Part shown: piece by piece, positions 17,365-26,843 of the stretch
Layout: each line of letters opens with the position of its first letter
Numbering within the stretch: the first letter of the stretch is position 1
Assembly (NCBI GenBank): GCA_902712845.1
Contig: LR743504.1
Coordinates: 2,640,001-2,704,000 of the forward strand
Source of the DNA: Methylobacterium bullatum
GTDB lineage: Bacteria; Pseudomonadota; Alphaproteobacteria; Rhizobiales; Beijerinckiaceae
DNA length: 64,000 bases
Reading direction: 5' to 3'
The notes under the pieces: generated by a model
What the model was told of the DNA's origin: nothing
Database searches by the model: none
Seen by the model: only the letters and a program-made list of their open reading frames with translations
Position numbers and translations under genes: made by a program

Positions 17365-18228
17365 ATGACGAAGAAGCTGCTGTTCCAATTCGATACCGAT
17401 ACCGTTCCGAGCGTGTTCGATGTGGTCGTCGGTTATGACGGCGGGGCCGATCGCATCACCGGCTACGGCAACGTGACGCCCGACAATGTCGGCGCCCTGG
17501 TGGACGGCACGATTTACACCCGCGGCGGTTCCGAGAAAAAGTCCACGGCGATCTTCGTGGGCGGCGGCAGCATGGCGGCCGGCGAGGCGGTGTTCGAGGC
17601 CGTGAAGAAGCGCTTCTTCGGCCCCTTCCGCGTGTCGATCATGCTCGATTCGAACGGCTCGAACACCACCGCCGCCGCCGGCGTCGCGCTGGTTCAGAAG
17701 GCCGCCGGATCGCTCCAGGGCAAGAAGGCCGTCGTGCTCGCCGGCACTGGCCCGGTGGGTATGCGCTCGGCCGCGCTCCTCGCGCAGGAGGGTGCCACCG
17801 TCGTCCTTTGCGGTCGTTCGCTGGACAAGGCCCAGGCCGCCGCCGATTCCATCAACAAGCGCTTCAACGTCCAGATCAGCGCCGCCGCCACGCCGGATGC
17901 CGCCTCGCGCGCCGCCATCGTCAAGGGCCAGAACCTGGTCTTCTCGGCTGGCGCCATCGGCCTCGAGCTTCTCGCCGAAGCCGACTGGAAGGACGAGGCC
18001 AGCATCGAGTTCATCGCCGATTACAATGCCCAGCCGCCCCTCGGCTTCGGCGGCATCGACGCCATGGACAAGGGCAAGGAGCGCCACGGCAAGAAGGTGT
18101 TCGGCGCTCTTGGCATCGGCGGCCTGAAGCTGAAGCTGCACCGCGCCTGCGTCGGCCAGCTCTTCGACAGTGCCGAGAAGGTGTTCGACGCCGAGGAGAT
18201 CTATGCCCTCGCCAAGACGATGGCTTGA
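17365..18228 (+). CDS. mtdA: NADP-dependent methylene-H4F / methylene-H4MPT dehydrogenase
   Basis: 287 residues, closely resembling MtdA of M. extorquens throughout: KKLLFQFDTD start, VFDVVVGYDGGADRITGYGN, the NADP-binding VVLAGTGPVGMRSAALLA (about residue 128) and IEFIADYNAQPPLG. It oxidises methylene-tetrahydrofolate (and can use the methanopterin form) with NADP+, linking C1 units, NADPH supply and the serine cycle. The ATG at 17365 gives the family length; an in-frame ATG 28 codons earlier would start inside the 20-bp palindrome. Only 3 bases separate its stop from the fchA start. Confidence 0.97.
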   Translation: MTKKLLFQFDTDTVPSVFDVVVGYDGGADRITGYGNVTPDNVGALVDGTIYTRGGSEKKSTAIFVGGGSMAAGEAVFEAVKKRFFGPFRVSIMLDSNGSNTTAAAGVALVQKAAGSLQGKKAVVLAGTGPVGMRSAALLAQEGATVVLCGRSLDKAQAAADSINKRFNVQISAAATPDAASRAAIVKGQNLVFSAGAIGLELLAEADWKDEASIEFIADYNAQPPLGFGGIDAMDKGKERHGKKVFGALGIGGLKLKLHRACVGQLFDSAEKVFDAEEIYALAKTMA

Positions 18229-18231
18229 CCC

Positions 18232-18873
18232 ATGAGCGAGAAGACGTCACCTGCCCACGAAACCATCCAGAGCTTCCTCGACGGGCTCGCGAGTTCGGCA
18301 CCGACCCCCGGAGGCGGCGGAGCCGCTGCCATTTCCGGTGCCATGGGCGCCGCGCTCCTCAGCATGGTGTGCAACCTCACCATCGGAAAGAAGAAGTACG
18401 TCGAGGTCGAGGGCGAGCTCAAGGAGATCCTCGGCAAGTCCGAAACGCTCCGGGCCGAACTCACCGGCATGATCGCGGACGATGTCGAGGCATTCGACGC
18501 GGTGATGGGAGCGTACGGCCTGCCGAAGGGCACCGACGAGGAGAAGGCGGCCCGTGCCGCCAGGATCCAAGAGGCCCTCAAGGTCGCCACCGACGTGCCG
18601 CTCGCCTGCTGCCGTGCCTGCCGCGAGGTCATCGACCTCGCCGAGGCCGTGGCCGACAAGGGCAATCTCAACGTCATCTCCGATGCGGGGGTCGCGGTTC
18701 TCTCCGCTCATGCCGGACTGCGCAGCGCCGCGCTCAACGTCTATGTCAACGCCAAGGGCCTGGACGATCGCGGATTTGCCGAAGAGCGCCTCAAACAACT
18801 CGAAGAGTTGCTCGGGCCGGCGGGACCATTGAACGAGACGATCTACGAGGTCGTGAAGGCCAAGGTGAACTAA
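18232..18873 (+). CDS. fchA: Methenyltetrahydrofolate cyclohydrolase
   Basis: 213 residues of the FchA/FTCD-C family, interconverting methenyl- and formyl-tetrahydrofolate. The conserved LASSAPTPGGGGAAAISGAMGAAL is near the N-terminus, and CREVIDLAEAVADKGNLNVISDAGVA is family-typical. Together with MtdA it converts formate-derived formyl-H4F into methylene-H4F, the C1 donor to serine. Almost contiguous with mtdA. A terminator 11 bases after its stop ends the first serine-cycle transcript. Confidence 0.96.
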   Translation: MSEKTSPAHETIQSFLDGLASSAPTPGGGGAAAISGAMGAALLSMVCNLTIGKKKYVEVEGELKEILGKSETLRAELTGMIADDVEAFDAVMGAYGLPKGTDEEKAARAARIQEALKVATDVPLACCRACREVIDLAEAVADKGNLNVISDAGVAVLSAHAGLRSAALNVYVNAKGLDDRGFAEERLKQLEELLGPAGPLNETIYEVVKAKVN

Positions 18874-18883
18874 GACCAATGAC

Positions 18884-18920
18884 AGGCCGGCGAGAACAAA
18901 CTCAGCCGGCCTTTTCGTCT
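18884..18920 (+). terminator. Intrinsic terminator after fchA
   Basis: AGGCCGGC (18884-18891) pairs with GCCGGCCT (18905-18912), followed by a T-rich tail TTTCGTCT. It separates the sga-hpr-mtdA-fch unit from the mtkA-mtkB-ppc-mcl unit. Confidence 0.8.
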
Positions 18921-19053
18921 AAAAAATACATTCCAGCCGCTGTTAAAGGCGGAGTGAAAGAGAATGTAAAAAAATATTACAACAGAAGCTCTTTCCGTGA
19001 AGTGAAATTTACGAGAGTGTCTGTCCCAGGGAAAAACGCCGAGGAGAACGCAC
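18913..19053 (+). promoter_or_regulatory. AT-rich mtkA promoter region
   Basis: This stretch is clearly richer in A/T than its surroundings, with A6-A7 runs at 18920-18980. It ends in GAGGAG 9 bases before the mtkA ATG. A TTTC-N8-GAAA inverted repeat within TTTCCGTGAAGTGAAA (about 18992-19007) is a possible LysR-type (QscR) half-site pair. Because fchA has its own terminator, the mtk promoter should lie here. Confidence 0.5.
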
Positions 19054-20232
19054 ATGGACGTGCATGAGTATCAAGCCAAGGAGCTGCTCGCCGGATTCGG
19101 CGTCGCGGTTCCCAAGGGCGCGGTGGCCTTCAGCCCCGACCAGGCAGTCTATGCCGCCACCGAGCTCGGTGGTTCGTTCTGGGCGGTGAAGGCCCAGATC
19201 CATGCCGGTGCGCGCGGCAAAGCCGGCGGCATCAAGCTGTGCCGGACCTACAACGAGGTTCGCGACGCCGCCAAGGATCTCCTCGGCAAGCGTCTCGTCA
19301 CTCTGCAGACCGGCCCCGAAGGCAAGCCGGTCCAGCGTGTCTACATCGAGACCGCCGACCCGTTCGAGCGTGAACTCTATCTCGGCTACGTCCTCGACCG
19401 TAAGGCCGAGCGCGTCCGCGTCATCGCTTCGCAGCGCGGCGGCATGGACATCGAGGAGATCGCGGCCAACGAGCCCGAGGCCCTGATCCAGGTCGTGGTC
19501 GAGCCGGCCGTCGGTCTGCAGCAGTTCCAGGCCCGCGAGATCGCGTTCCAGCTCGGCCTGAACATCAAGCAGGTCTCGGCGGCCGTGAAGACGATCATGA
19601 ACGCCTACCGGGCGTTCCGTGATTGCGACGGTACCATGCTGGAGATCAACCCTCTCGTCGTCACCAAGGACGACCGCGTCCTGGCGCTCGACGCCAAGAT
19701 GTCCTTCGACGACAACGCCATGTTCCGCCGGCGCAACATCGCCGACATGCACGATCCCTCGCAGGGCGACCCGCGCGAGGCCCAGGCCGCCGAGCACAAT
19801 CTCAGCTATATCGGCCTGGACGGCGAGATCGGCTGCATCGTCAACGGCGCAGGGTTGGCCATGGCCACAATGGACATGATCAAGCACGCGGGCGGCGAGC
19901 CGGCGAACTTCCTCGATGTCGGCGGCGGCGCCAGCCCCGACCGCGTGGCGACGGCCTTCCGGCTCGTCCTCTCGGACCGCAACGTCAAGGCGATCCTCGT
20001 CAACATCTTCGCCGGCATCAACCGCTGCGACTGGGTCGCCCAGGGCGTGATCCAGGCGGCGAAGGAAGTGAAGATCGACGTGCCGCTCATCGTCCGGCTC
20101 GCAGGAACGAATGTCGAGGCGGGCAAGAAGATTTTGGCCGAGAGCGGCCTCGACCTCATCACCGCCGACAGCCTGTCGGATGCCGCCACCAAGGCCGTCG
20201 CGGCCTGCGACGCCGCCAAGCGCAACCACTGA
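19054..20232 (+). CDS. mtkA: Malate--CoA ligase (malate thiokinase), beta subunit
   Basis: 392 residues of the succinyl-CoA synthetase beta family. With MtkB it makes malyl-CoA from malate, CoA and ATP in the serine cycle. The ATP-grasp N-terminus is [22 protein letters not shown], with [19 protein letters not shown] lysine loop (here [19 protein letters not shown]). The metal-binding acids are in [10 protein letters not shown] and [10 protein letters not shown], and the CoA-ligase loop is in [14 protein letters not shown]. First gene of the second serine-cycle unit, 19 bases ahead of mtkB. Resemblance to M. extorquens MtkA is very strong, which separates it from TCA-cycle SucC. Confidence 0.97.
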   Translation: MDVHEYQAKELLAGFGVAVPKGAVAFSPDQAVYAATELGGSFWAVKAQIHAGARGKAGGIKLCRTYNEVRDAAKDLLGKRLVTLQTGPEGKPVQRVYIETADPFERELYLGYVLDRKAERVRVIASQRGGMDIEEIAANEPEALIQVVVEPAVGLQQFQAREIAFQLGLNIKQVSAAVKTIMNAYRAFRDCDGTMLEINPLVVTKDDRVLALDAKMSFDDNAMFRRRNIADMHDPSQGDPREAQAAEHNLSYIGLDGEIGCIVNGAGLAMATMDMIKHAGGEPANFLDVGGGASPDRVATAFRLVLSDRNVKAILVNIFAGINRCDWVAQGVIQAAKEVKIDVPLIVRLAGTNVEAGKKILAESGLDLITADSLSDAATKAVAACDAAKRNH

Positions 20233-20251
20233 GACGAGGGGAGGATACGTC

Positions 20252-21145
20252 ATGAGCATTCTGATCGACGAGAAGACCCCGATCATCGTCCAGGGCATCA
20301 CCGGCGATAAGGGTACGTTCCACGCCAAGGAGATGATCGAGTACGGCTCGAACATCGTCGGCGGCGTCACACCGGGCAAGGGCGGCAAGACCCATCTCGG
20401 CGTGCCGGTGTTCAACACCGTCAAGGAGGCCGTGGAGGCCACCGGAGCCACCACCTCGATCACCTTCGTCGCCCCGCCCTTCGCGGCCGACGCGATCATG
20501 GAAGGGGCCGATGCCGGCCTCGCGCTGATCTGCTCGATCACCGACGGCATCCCGGCCCAGGACATGATGCGGGTGAAGCGGTATCTGCGCCGCTACCCCA
20601 AGGACAAGCGCACCATGGTGGTGGGACCGAACTGCGCCGGCATCATCTCGCCCGGCAAGTCGATGCTCGGTATCATGCCCGGCCACATCTACCTCAAGGG
20701 CAATGTCGGCGTGATCTCGCGCTCTGGCACCCTCGGCTACGAGGCGGCGGCGCAGATGAAGGAGAAGGGCATCGGAATCACCACGTCGGTGGGCATCGGC
20801 GGCGACCCGATCAACGGGTCGTCCTTCCTCGACCATCTCGCCCTGTTCGAGCAGGATCCCGACACCAAGGCCGTGCTGATGATCGGCGAGATCGGTGGTC
20901 CGCAGGAGGCCGAGGCTTCGGCCTGGATCAAGGAGAACATGTCGAAGCCCGTCATCGGCTTCGTCGCCGGTCTCACTGCTCCGAAGGGCCGCCGCATGGG
21001 CCATGCGGGCGCCATCATCTCCGCCACCGGCGATAGTGCCGCCGAGAAGGCCGAGATCATGCGCTCCTATGGACTGACCGTAGCCCCCAGCCCCGGCGAT
21101 TTCGGCTCCACGGTCGAACAGGTGATGCGCAAACTCGCCGCCTGA
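20252..21145 (+). CDS. mtkB: Malate--CoA ligase (malate thiokinase), alpha subunit
   Basis: 297 residues of the succinyl-CoA synthetase alpha family. It binds CoA through an N-terminal Rossmann fold (IIVQGITGDKGTFHAKEM) and carries the phosphohistidine in RRMGHAGAIIS near residue 250. VISRSGTLGYEAAAQM and GIGGDPINGSSFLDHL are conserved. It forms a complex with MtkA. The ATG at 20252 has GGGGAGG upstream; an open frame continues further upstream inside mtkA but is not coding. Confidence 0.97.
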   Translation: MSILIDEKTPIIVQGITGDKGTFHAKEMIEYGSNIVGGVTPGKGGKTHLGVPVFNTVKEAVEATGATTSITFVAPPFAADAIMEGADAGLALICSITDGIPAQDMMRVKRYLRRYPKDKRTMVVGPNCAGIISPGKSMLGIMPGHIYLKGNVGVISRSGTLGYEAAAQMKEKGIGITTSVGIGGDPINGSSFLDHLALFEQDPDTKAVLMIGEIGGPQEAEASAWIKENMSKPVIGFVAGLTAPKGRRMGHAGAIISATGDSAAEKAEIMRSYGLTVAPSPGDFGSTVEQVMRKLAA

Positions 21146-21164
21146 ACGCGCAAACCCTCTCCCC

Positions 21165-21204
21165 TCGGCGGGGGAGGGTGGTCGCGGAGGGACCGGGAGA
21201 GGGG
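21165..21204. repeat. CCCTCTCCC...GGGAGAGGG intergenic palindromic repeat (mtkB-ppc gap)
   Basis: CCCTCTCCC (21165-21173) faces its complement GGGAGAGGG (21195-21203), with an inner CCCCTCGGCGGGGGAGGG hairpin. Similar G/C-rich hairpin elements occur at 36721-36831 and 59774-59967. It may affect termination or stability between mtkB and ppc, which lie 212 bases apart. Nothing else is seen in that gap. Confidence 0.65.
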
Positions 21205-21357
21205 CAGCGCCGCCCGGCCGCCGACGGACCTAGCCGCAGAAACCACCACTTGATCGCCCCGACGCTGCGTTCCATGCTGCCGGGGCGGCCGCTTCATCAC
21301 CGTTGCCCGCGCGTCCCCGGCGGCCATCGGCTCAACTCTGTTCGAGGTGGCCATCCG

Positions 21358-24117
21358 ATGACCGATACCCTCCACGCCCCGGTCGGAACCCTCGACCATC
21401 CCTTCGCGCCGCCGGTCATCACCGGTACGTCGTCGAAGGAGGCGCTCGACATCCTGTTCCACGCCCTGCTCGAAGTCGCCCGCAGGCACGAGCCGGAACT
21501 GGAGGCCGTCCTTCTGGGCCAAGCCAATATCTCGGAATTCTCGCCCGAGCTCCTCGCCCGTGCCCTCCAGGTGCAGGGCATCTGGTTCCAGCTGCTCTCC
21601 ATCGCCGAGCAGAACGCCGCCATGCGCCGGCGCCGGCACCTGGAGCGCACGAAGGGACGGGCGGAGCTCGGCGGCAGCTTCAGCGCGGTTCTGGCGGAGG
21701 CGGTGAAGAATGGCATCAAAGCGCCCGAGATCCACGCACTGCTGAAGGATCTGCGCATCCGCCCGACGATCACGGCGCATCCCACCGAGGGCAAGCGCGT
21801 GACGGTGCTGGAGAAGTTCCGCCGCATCTACCTCGTCCTGCGCGAGCTCGAATTGCCGCGCTGGACCGAGCGTGAGCGCAACGGCCTGATGAACGAGCTG
21901 CGCGACCAGATCGAGCTCGTCTGGATGACCGGCGAACTCCATCTGGAAAAGGCCACCGTGGAGCGCGAGGTCGCCTGGGGCCTGCACTTCTTCGATGAGA
22001 CCCTGTTCGAGATGCTCCCCGAGGTGCTCTACTCGCTCGAGGAGTCGCTCGCCGAATACTACCCGGACGAGAAGTTCGAGGTGCCGGCTTTCTTCCAGTT
22101 CGGCTCCTGGATCGGCGGCGACCGGGACGGCAATCCCTACGTCACCTCGTCGGTGACCCGTGCCACGCTCCAGCGCAACGCGCTGGCCTCCCTGCGGCGC
22201 TACCGCGACGGGGTGACGGCGCTTGGCCGCACGCTCTCCCTCACCGAGCGCTCGCTGCCTGTGCCGGCGACGTTCAAATCTGAACTCGCGCAGCTTCTCG
22301 CGGAGAGCGGCGACGGGCGCGCCATCGCCAACCGCAATCCGGGCGAGGCCTATCGCCAGTTCCTCACCTGCATCCTGCGCAAGCTCGAAGCCACCATCGC
22401 GCGCAACAAGGGGCAGCGCACCAGCGGCCCCGACTATCCGAGCGCCGACGGCCTCATCAATGACCTGCGCCACCTCGAAGCCGGCCTCACCGACGCGAAT
22501 TGCCCGTCGCTGGCCATCGACCTCGTCCGGCCGGTGCGCCGAATGGTCGAGATCTTCCGCTTCTCCACCGTGCGCCTCGACCTGCGCGAGAACACCACGC
22601 GCACCACGAAGACGCTCCACGCCCTGTGGCAGCAGAGCCACGGCCAGAACAAAACGCCGCCCGCCCTCGAATCGCCCGAGTGGAAGAACTGGCTGCTCTC
22701 CGAACTGGCGAAGCCGATGCACGGGGAGCGCTCGTTCGAGGGCCTGCCCGACGATGCCCGCGAAACGCTCGAGACGTTCGCCCTCGTCGGCGAGATGCGC
22801 GAGCAGCTCGACCGCGAGGCTTTCGGCTCGTTCATCCTGTCGATGACGCGTTCGGTCCCCGACATTCTCGGCGCCTATCTTCTCGCCAAGGAAGCCGGCA
22901 ACTTCCTCGATGCCGCCGGCACCGAGATCTGTTGCCTGCCGATCGTGCCCCTGTTCGAGACCATCGACGACCTGCGCGCCGCGCCCGCCATCATGAAGGA
23001 GCTGTTCTCGATTCCCGTCGTGCGCCGCTCCACCCGCTGGCAAGGCGGGATGCAGGAGGTGATGATCGGCTACTCGGATTCGAATAAGGATGGCGGTTTC
23101 GTCGCCTCGAACTGGGAATTGTACAAGGCGCAGGACAAGCTGACCCAGCTAGGCAAGTCGTCGGGCGTGCCGATCGCCTTCTTCCACGGTCGCGGCGGTT
23201 CGGTGAGCCGTGGCGGGGCGCCCACCGCCCGGGCCATCGCCGCCCAGCCGCCGGGATCGATCAACGGCCGCTTCCGCACCACCGAACAGGGAGAGGTCGT
23301 CTCCTTCAAATACGCCAACCGCGGCACTGCGGCCTATCAGATGGAGCTCCTGGCCTCGTCGGTGTTCGACCACGCATTGAAATCGGAGCGCGAGGCGGCC
23401 AACATCCCGCGCAACGAATTCGACGACACGCTGGAAGCGCTGTCGGGCGCCTCGCGCGCGGCCTACGTCAACCTGATCCAGCACCCCGATCTCGTGACCT
23501 ATTTCCAGGCCGCGAGCCCGTTGGACGAGATCGCGCTCCTCAACATCGGCTCGCGTCCGGCGCGGCGCTTCGGCGCCCGCTCGCTGGCGGACCTGCGCGC
23601 CATTCCCTGGGTCTTCGCCTGGTCGCAGAACCGCCACGTCATCACCGGCTGGTACGGCGTCGGCTCCGGCCTGAAGAGTTTCCTCGACGTGCGCGGGGCG
23701 CAGGGCGAGGCGCAGCTGAAGCGGCTCTTTGCCGAATCGAAGCCGTTCCGCCTCATCCTCGACGAGGTCGAGAAGACACTTCTGATGGTCGATCTCGCCA
23801 TCGCGAAGGACTATGCCGGTCTCGTGCCCGACGAGGCCGCCCGCAACAACATCTTCCCGCTGATCGAGGCCGAGTACGAGCTGACCCGCGAGATGGCCCT
23901 GCGTGTCAGCGGCGACCGCGAACTGGCCGAACGCTACCCGCAATTCCGGGACCGCCTCAACGGCCGGCTGCCAACGATCAACCAGGTCAGCCGCGAACAG
24001 GTGGAGTTGCTCCGCCGCTTCCGGGGCGAGGAAGACGAGGACAAGCGCGAGGCTGTGAAATCCGCCTTGCTACTGTCGATCAACTGCATCGCCGTCGGCT
24101 TCGGCGCGACGGGCTGA
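21358..24117 (+). CDS. ppc: Phosphoenolpyruvate carboxylase
   Basis: 919 residues, normal length. It fixes bicarbonate onto PEP to give oxaloacetate, the CO2-fixing step of the serine cycle. The catalytic His is in TITAHPTEGKR near residue 141, with GSWIGGDRDGNP, the GYSDSNKDGGF lysine region, FFHGRGGSVSRGGAP and the C-terminal segment ending NCIAVGFGATG. The N-terminal phosphorylation site of plant enzymes is absent, as in bacteria. ATG 21358 fits the family start; an open frame upstream runs through the repeat and is non-coding. Third gene of the mtkA-mtkB-ppc-mcl unit. Confidence 0.97.
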   Translation: MTDTLHAPVGTLDHPFAPPVITGTSSKEALDILFHALLEVARRHEPELEAVLLGQANISEFSPELLARALQVQGIWFQLLSIAEQNAAMRRRRHLERTKGRAELGGSFSAVLAEAVKNGIKAPEIHALLKDLRIRPTITAHPTEGKRVTVLEKFRRIYLVLRELELPRWTERERNGLMNELRDQIELVWMTGELHLEKATVEREVAWGLHFFDETLFEMLPEVLYSLEESLAEYYPDEKFEVPAFFQFGSWIGGDRDGNPYVTSSVTRATLQRNALASLRRYRDGVTALGRTLSLTERSLPVPATFKSELAQLLAESGDGRAIANRNPGEAYRQFLTCILRKLEATIARNKGQRTSGPDYPSADGLINDLRHLEAGLTDANCPSLAIDLVRPVRRMVEIFRFSTVRLDLRENTTRTTKTLHALWQQSHGQNKTPPALESPEWKNWLLSELAKPMHGERSFEGLPDDARETLETFALVGEMREQLDREAFGSFILSMTRSVPDILGAYLLAKEAGNFLDAAGTEICCLPIVPLFETIDDLRAAPAIMKELFSIPVVRRSTRWQGGMQEVMIGYSDSNKDGGFVASNWELYKAQDKLTQLGKSSGVPIAFFHGRGGSVSRGGAPTARAIAAQPPGSINGRFRTTEQGEVVSFKYANRGTAAYQMELLASSVFDHALKSEREAANIPRNEFDDTLEALSGASRAAYVNLIQHPDLVTYFQAASPLDEIALLNIGSRPARRFGARSLADLRAIPWVFAWSQNRHVITGWYGVGSGLKSFLDVRGAQGEAQLKRLFAESKPFRLILDEVEKTLLMVDLAIAKDYAGLVPDEAARNNIFPLIEAEYELTREMALRVSGDRELAERYPQFRDRLNGRLPTINQVSREQVELLRRFRGEEDEDKREAVKSALLLSINCIAVGFGATG

Positions 24118-24248
24118 GGCATTTGTAAGGATACCGAGGGTCGGACACGGCCCTGGGGCTGGCGCGCAAGCGCCTCACGACCGGTATGGTGGACCGTGTT
24201 TTGCGGCCTCACCACCCACAACGAAACCAAACAAGGAAGGATTCCCCG

Positions 24249-25223
24249 ATGAGCTTTACCCTGATCCAGCAGGCGACCCCGCGCCTCCATCGCTCGGAAC
24301 TCGCTGTTCCCGGCTCCAACCCGACCTTCATGGAGAAGTCCGCTTCCTCGAAGGCCGACGTGATCTTCCTCGACCTCGAAGATGCCGTCGCTCCCGATGA
24401 CAAGGAGCAGGCCCGCAAGAACATCATCCAGGCGCTCAACGACCTGGATTGGGGCACCAAGACCATGATGATCCGCATCAACGGTCTCGACACCCACTAC
24501 ATGTACCGCGACGTGGTCGACATCGTCGAAGCCTGTCCGCGTCTCGACATGATCCTGATCCCCAAGGTCGGCGTGCCGGCCGACGTCTACGCCATCGACG
24601 TGCTGACGACCCAGATCGAGCAGGCCAAGAAGCGCGAGAAGAAGATCGGCTTCGAGGTGCTGATCGAAACCGCTCTGGGTATGGCCAACGTGGAGGCGAT
24701 CGCCACCTCGTCGAAGCGACTGGAAGCCATGTCCTTCGGTGTGGCCGACTACGCCGCCTCGACCCGCGCCCGTTCCACCGTCATCGGCGGCGTGAACAAG
24801 GACTTCTCGGTGCTCACCGACAAGGACGAGGCCGGCAACCGCGAGACCCATTGGCAGGATCCCTGGCTGTTCGCCCAGAACCGCATGCTGATCGCCTGCC
24901 GCGCCTACGGCCTGCGTCCGATCGACGGCCCGTTCGGCGACTTCTCCGATCCGGACGGCTACACCTCCGCCGCCCGCCGCTGCGCCGCTCTCGGCTTCGA
25001 AGGCAAGTGGGCGATCCACCCCTCGCAGATCGATCTCGCCAACGAGGTGTTCACCCCGTCGGAAGCCGAAGTCACCAAGGCCCGCCGCATCCTCGAAGCC
25101 ATGGAAGAGGCCGCCAAGGCCGGCAAGGGCGCCGTCTCGCTGGACGGCCGCCTCATCGACATCGCCTCGATCCGCATGGCCGAGGCGCTGATCGAGAAGG
25201 CCAACGCGATGTCGGCGAGCTGA
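24249..25223 (+). CDS. mcl: Malyl-CoA lyase / beta-methylmalyl-CoA lyase
   Basis: 324 residues, the known length of M. extorquens MclA. It cleaves malyl-CoA to acetyl-CoA and glyoxylate, closing the serine cycle; the same enzyme serves the ethylmalonyl-CoA pathway. CitE-like motifs: VIFLDLEDAVAPDDKEQAR, MIRINGLDT, EVLIETALGMANVEAI (metal-binding Glu), and KWAIHPSQI. The start has AAGGAAGGA upstream. Last gene of the unit, ended by a terminator 29 bases after the stop. Confidence 0.97.
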   Translation: MSFTLIQQATPRLHRSELAVPGSNPTFMEKSASSKADVIFLDLEDAVAPDDKEQARKNIIQALNDLDWGTKTMMIRINGLDTHYMYRDVVDIVEACPRLDMILIPKVGVPADVYAIDVLTTQIEQAKKREKKIGFEVLIETALGMANVEAIATSSKRLEAMSFGVADYAASTRARSTVIGGVNKDFSVLTDKDEAGNRETHWQDPWLFAQNRMLIACRAYGLRPIDGPFGDFSDPDGYTSAARRCAALGFEGKWAIHPSQIDLANEVFTPSEAEVTKARRILEAMEEAAKAGKGAVSLDGRLIDIASIRMAEALIEKANAMSAS

Positions 25224-25251
25224 TCCGCTCGCTTCGTAGACCTCGCTAGGC

Positions 25252-25290
25252 AGGACGGCCGCTTCCGAAAGGGGCGGCCGTCCTCGCTTT
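25252..25290 (+). terminator. Intrinsic terminator after mcl
   Basis: AGGACGGCCGC (25252-25262) pairs perfectly with GCGGCCGTCCT (25274-25284), followed by CGCTTT. It marks the end of the second serine-cycle transcript. Confidence 0.75.
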
Positions 25291-25415
25291 AGGCCCGAAA
25301 TGTCCTATCGTTCACGGTGTGTCGCCGTGAGAACAGGCGCCGGGGCCACTCGCTTCCGCTACGCGAAGACGGCCACACGGCTCCGATCTCGTCGACCGAC
25401 AAGGGAGAAACCATC

Positions 25416-25850
25416 ATGCATGTGACCATCGAAGACGCCCACAAGGCCATCGAGGCCGCCCGCGCCAAGGCGGTGGAGCTCGACACCCAGATGTGTATCG
25501 CCGTCGTCGATTCCGGCGGCAACCTCAAAGCGTTCTACCGCATGGACGGGGCCTGGGTCGGTTCCATCGACATCGCCCAGAAGAAGGCCAAGACCTCCGT
25601 GTTCTTCGGCATGATGACGGGGCAGATCGGCCAGCTGTCGCAGCCGGGCGGCCCGCTCTTCGGCATCGAGCATTCCAACGAGGGCCTCATCACCTTCCCC
25701 GGCGGCATCCCGATCGTCGACAAGGACGGCGAGATGTCCGGCGCCATCGGCGTCAGCGGCTCCAGCGTCGAGAACGACCACGCCGTGGCTCTCGCCGGGG
25801 CCAGCACGGTCGGCGCCACCGAACTGCCCGCGCATCCCTGGCGGACGTAA
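25416..25850 (+). CDS. GlcG/HbpS family heme-binding-type protein
   Basis: 144 residues ([22 protein letters not shown]) of the DUF336/HbpS-GlcG family. [21 protein letters not shown], a central [11 protein letters not shown] helix and [22 protein letters not shown] are typical. Members bind heme or act beside glycolate/glyoxylate enzymes; the role here is open. Lying just after the malyl-CoA lyase gene suggests a link with C2 metabolism, but the mcl terminator and the 125-base gap imply its own promoter. ATG 25416 has GGGAGA upstream; a longer frame is not conserved-looking. Confidence 0.85.
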   Translation: MHVTIEDAHKAIEAARAKAVELDTQMCIAVVDSGGNLKAFYRMDGAWVGSIDIAQKKAKTSVFFGMMTGQIGQLSQPGGPLFGIEHSNEGLITFPGGIPIVDKDGEMSGAIGVSGSSVENDHAVALAGASTVGATELPAHPWRT

Positions 25851-25961
25851 GACCGCATGACGGACACGGTTCATTGGGTGCGCCGCACCCGATGAACACC
25901 GTCGGTTAAGCATGCGGGTCCTATCACGGTCCCACCACCCCGAGCCGTGACAGGAGCGCCG

Positions 25962-26141
25962 ATGACCCGGGACCAACTCGCCGCCGAACTGAAGCGCATG
26001 GCCACAGCGCAGGTCGCCGACATCGAGCGTGCGGTCAAGGACGGCCACCGGACCATCGCCCTCAACGAGCTGGCGGATCTGAACCGCCAGCTCAAGGCGC
26101 TGGCCGCAGCCGTGAAGGCCCGGCCCGTCGTACGGGCCTGA
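25962..26141 (+). CDS. Small helical hypothetical protein, 59 residues
   Basis: Predicted MTRDQLAAELKRMATAQVAD..., almost wholly helical and charged, probably a coiled coil (ELADLNRQLKALAAAVKA). GGAG lies 6 bases before the ATG; a GTG 5 codons upstream is an alternative. No family recognised. Codon use is normal for the genome, which supports a real gene. Confidence 0.6.
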   Translation: MTRDQLAAELKRMATAQVADIERAVKDGHRTIALNELADLNRQLKALAAAVKARPVVRA

Positions 26142-26166
26142 TACTTTAAAGCCCGATGCGACTGCC

Positions 26167-26688
26167 TCAGTAGCGCGGGCCGCGTCCGCGCTCTTCCAAC
26201 GGCGGCTCGTCGGACAGGCGCTCGTCGCCGGCGAGCCCGTCCGCCGGGCGCTCTTCCAGGCGATCTTCCCCGTGATCGGCTCCCCGCCCGGGGCGAGTTT
26301 CATCCGCGAAAGGAATGTCGCGAGGCGGCAGCGGGGGCCGGCGCAATGGCCTCACCTCGCCGTATCCGCCGTCCCGCTCCAACGGCAAGCGGTCCGAACG
26401 CTCCTCACAGATCGTCACCCGCTTCACGATCTCTTCCCCATCGGGCGAGATCCGGCGCCGGACCACGACCCGGCACGGCTCGATGAGCCGCGCCGCCCCA
26501 CGCTCGGGGCCGAACTCCTCGACCGAGGGCGGGAGCCGCCGCTCGGCGGGGAAATCGCGCGGCGGTCCATAAGGTTCTGGGAAATCGGCGGCGAGAGCGG
26601 GTACGCCGCCGAGGCCGAGGACTACGAATCCGGAAAGGATCGACGGCATACGAAGCCTAGCGAGGAATGACAGCGGTTTCACGGGCAC
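26167..26688 (-). CDS. Secreted Pro/Arg-rich hypothetical protein
   Basis: 173 residues with a signal peptide (hydrophobic core ILSGFVVLGLGGVPALAADF, cleavage after ALAA). The mature part holds one conserved-looking stretch, EPCRVVVRRRISPDGEEIVKRVTICEE, with two cysteines that could form a disulfide. The C-terminus is highly charged and proline-rich. The start is uncertain: GTG 26688 has GGAG 7 bases upstream, but ATG 26649 would give a shorter signal peptide. No function recognised. Confidence 0.6.
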   Translation of the reverse strand: MPVKPLSFLARLRMPSILSGFVVLGLGGVPALAADFPEPYGPPRDFPAERRLPPSVEEFGPERGAARLIEPCRVVVRRRISPDGEEIVKRVTICEERSDRLPLERDGGYGEVRPLRRPPLPPRDIPFADETRPGRGADHGEDRLEERPADGLAGDERLSDEPPLEERGRGPRY

Positions 26689-26843
26689 GGAACGTCTCCG
26701 GAGAGAGGACCGCTCCCGTCATGGGGTTGCGGCACGGGATCATCGTGCCATCGAGCCGCTGAACCGGAGCGTACGCGACCGGTCGGGCAGTATTCATCTC
26801 CGTGCGCGCGGTCTCGGTGCCGGCGGTCCCCACCCCAATACGG

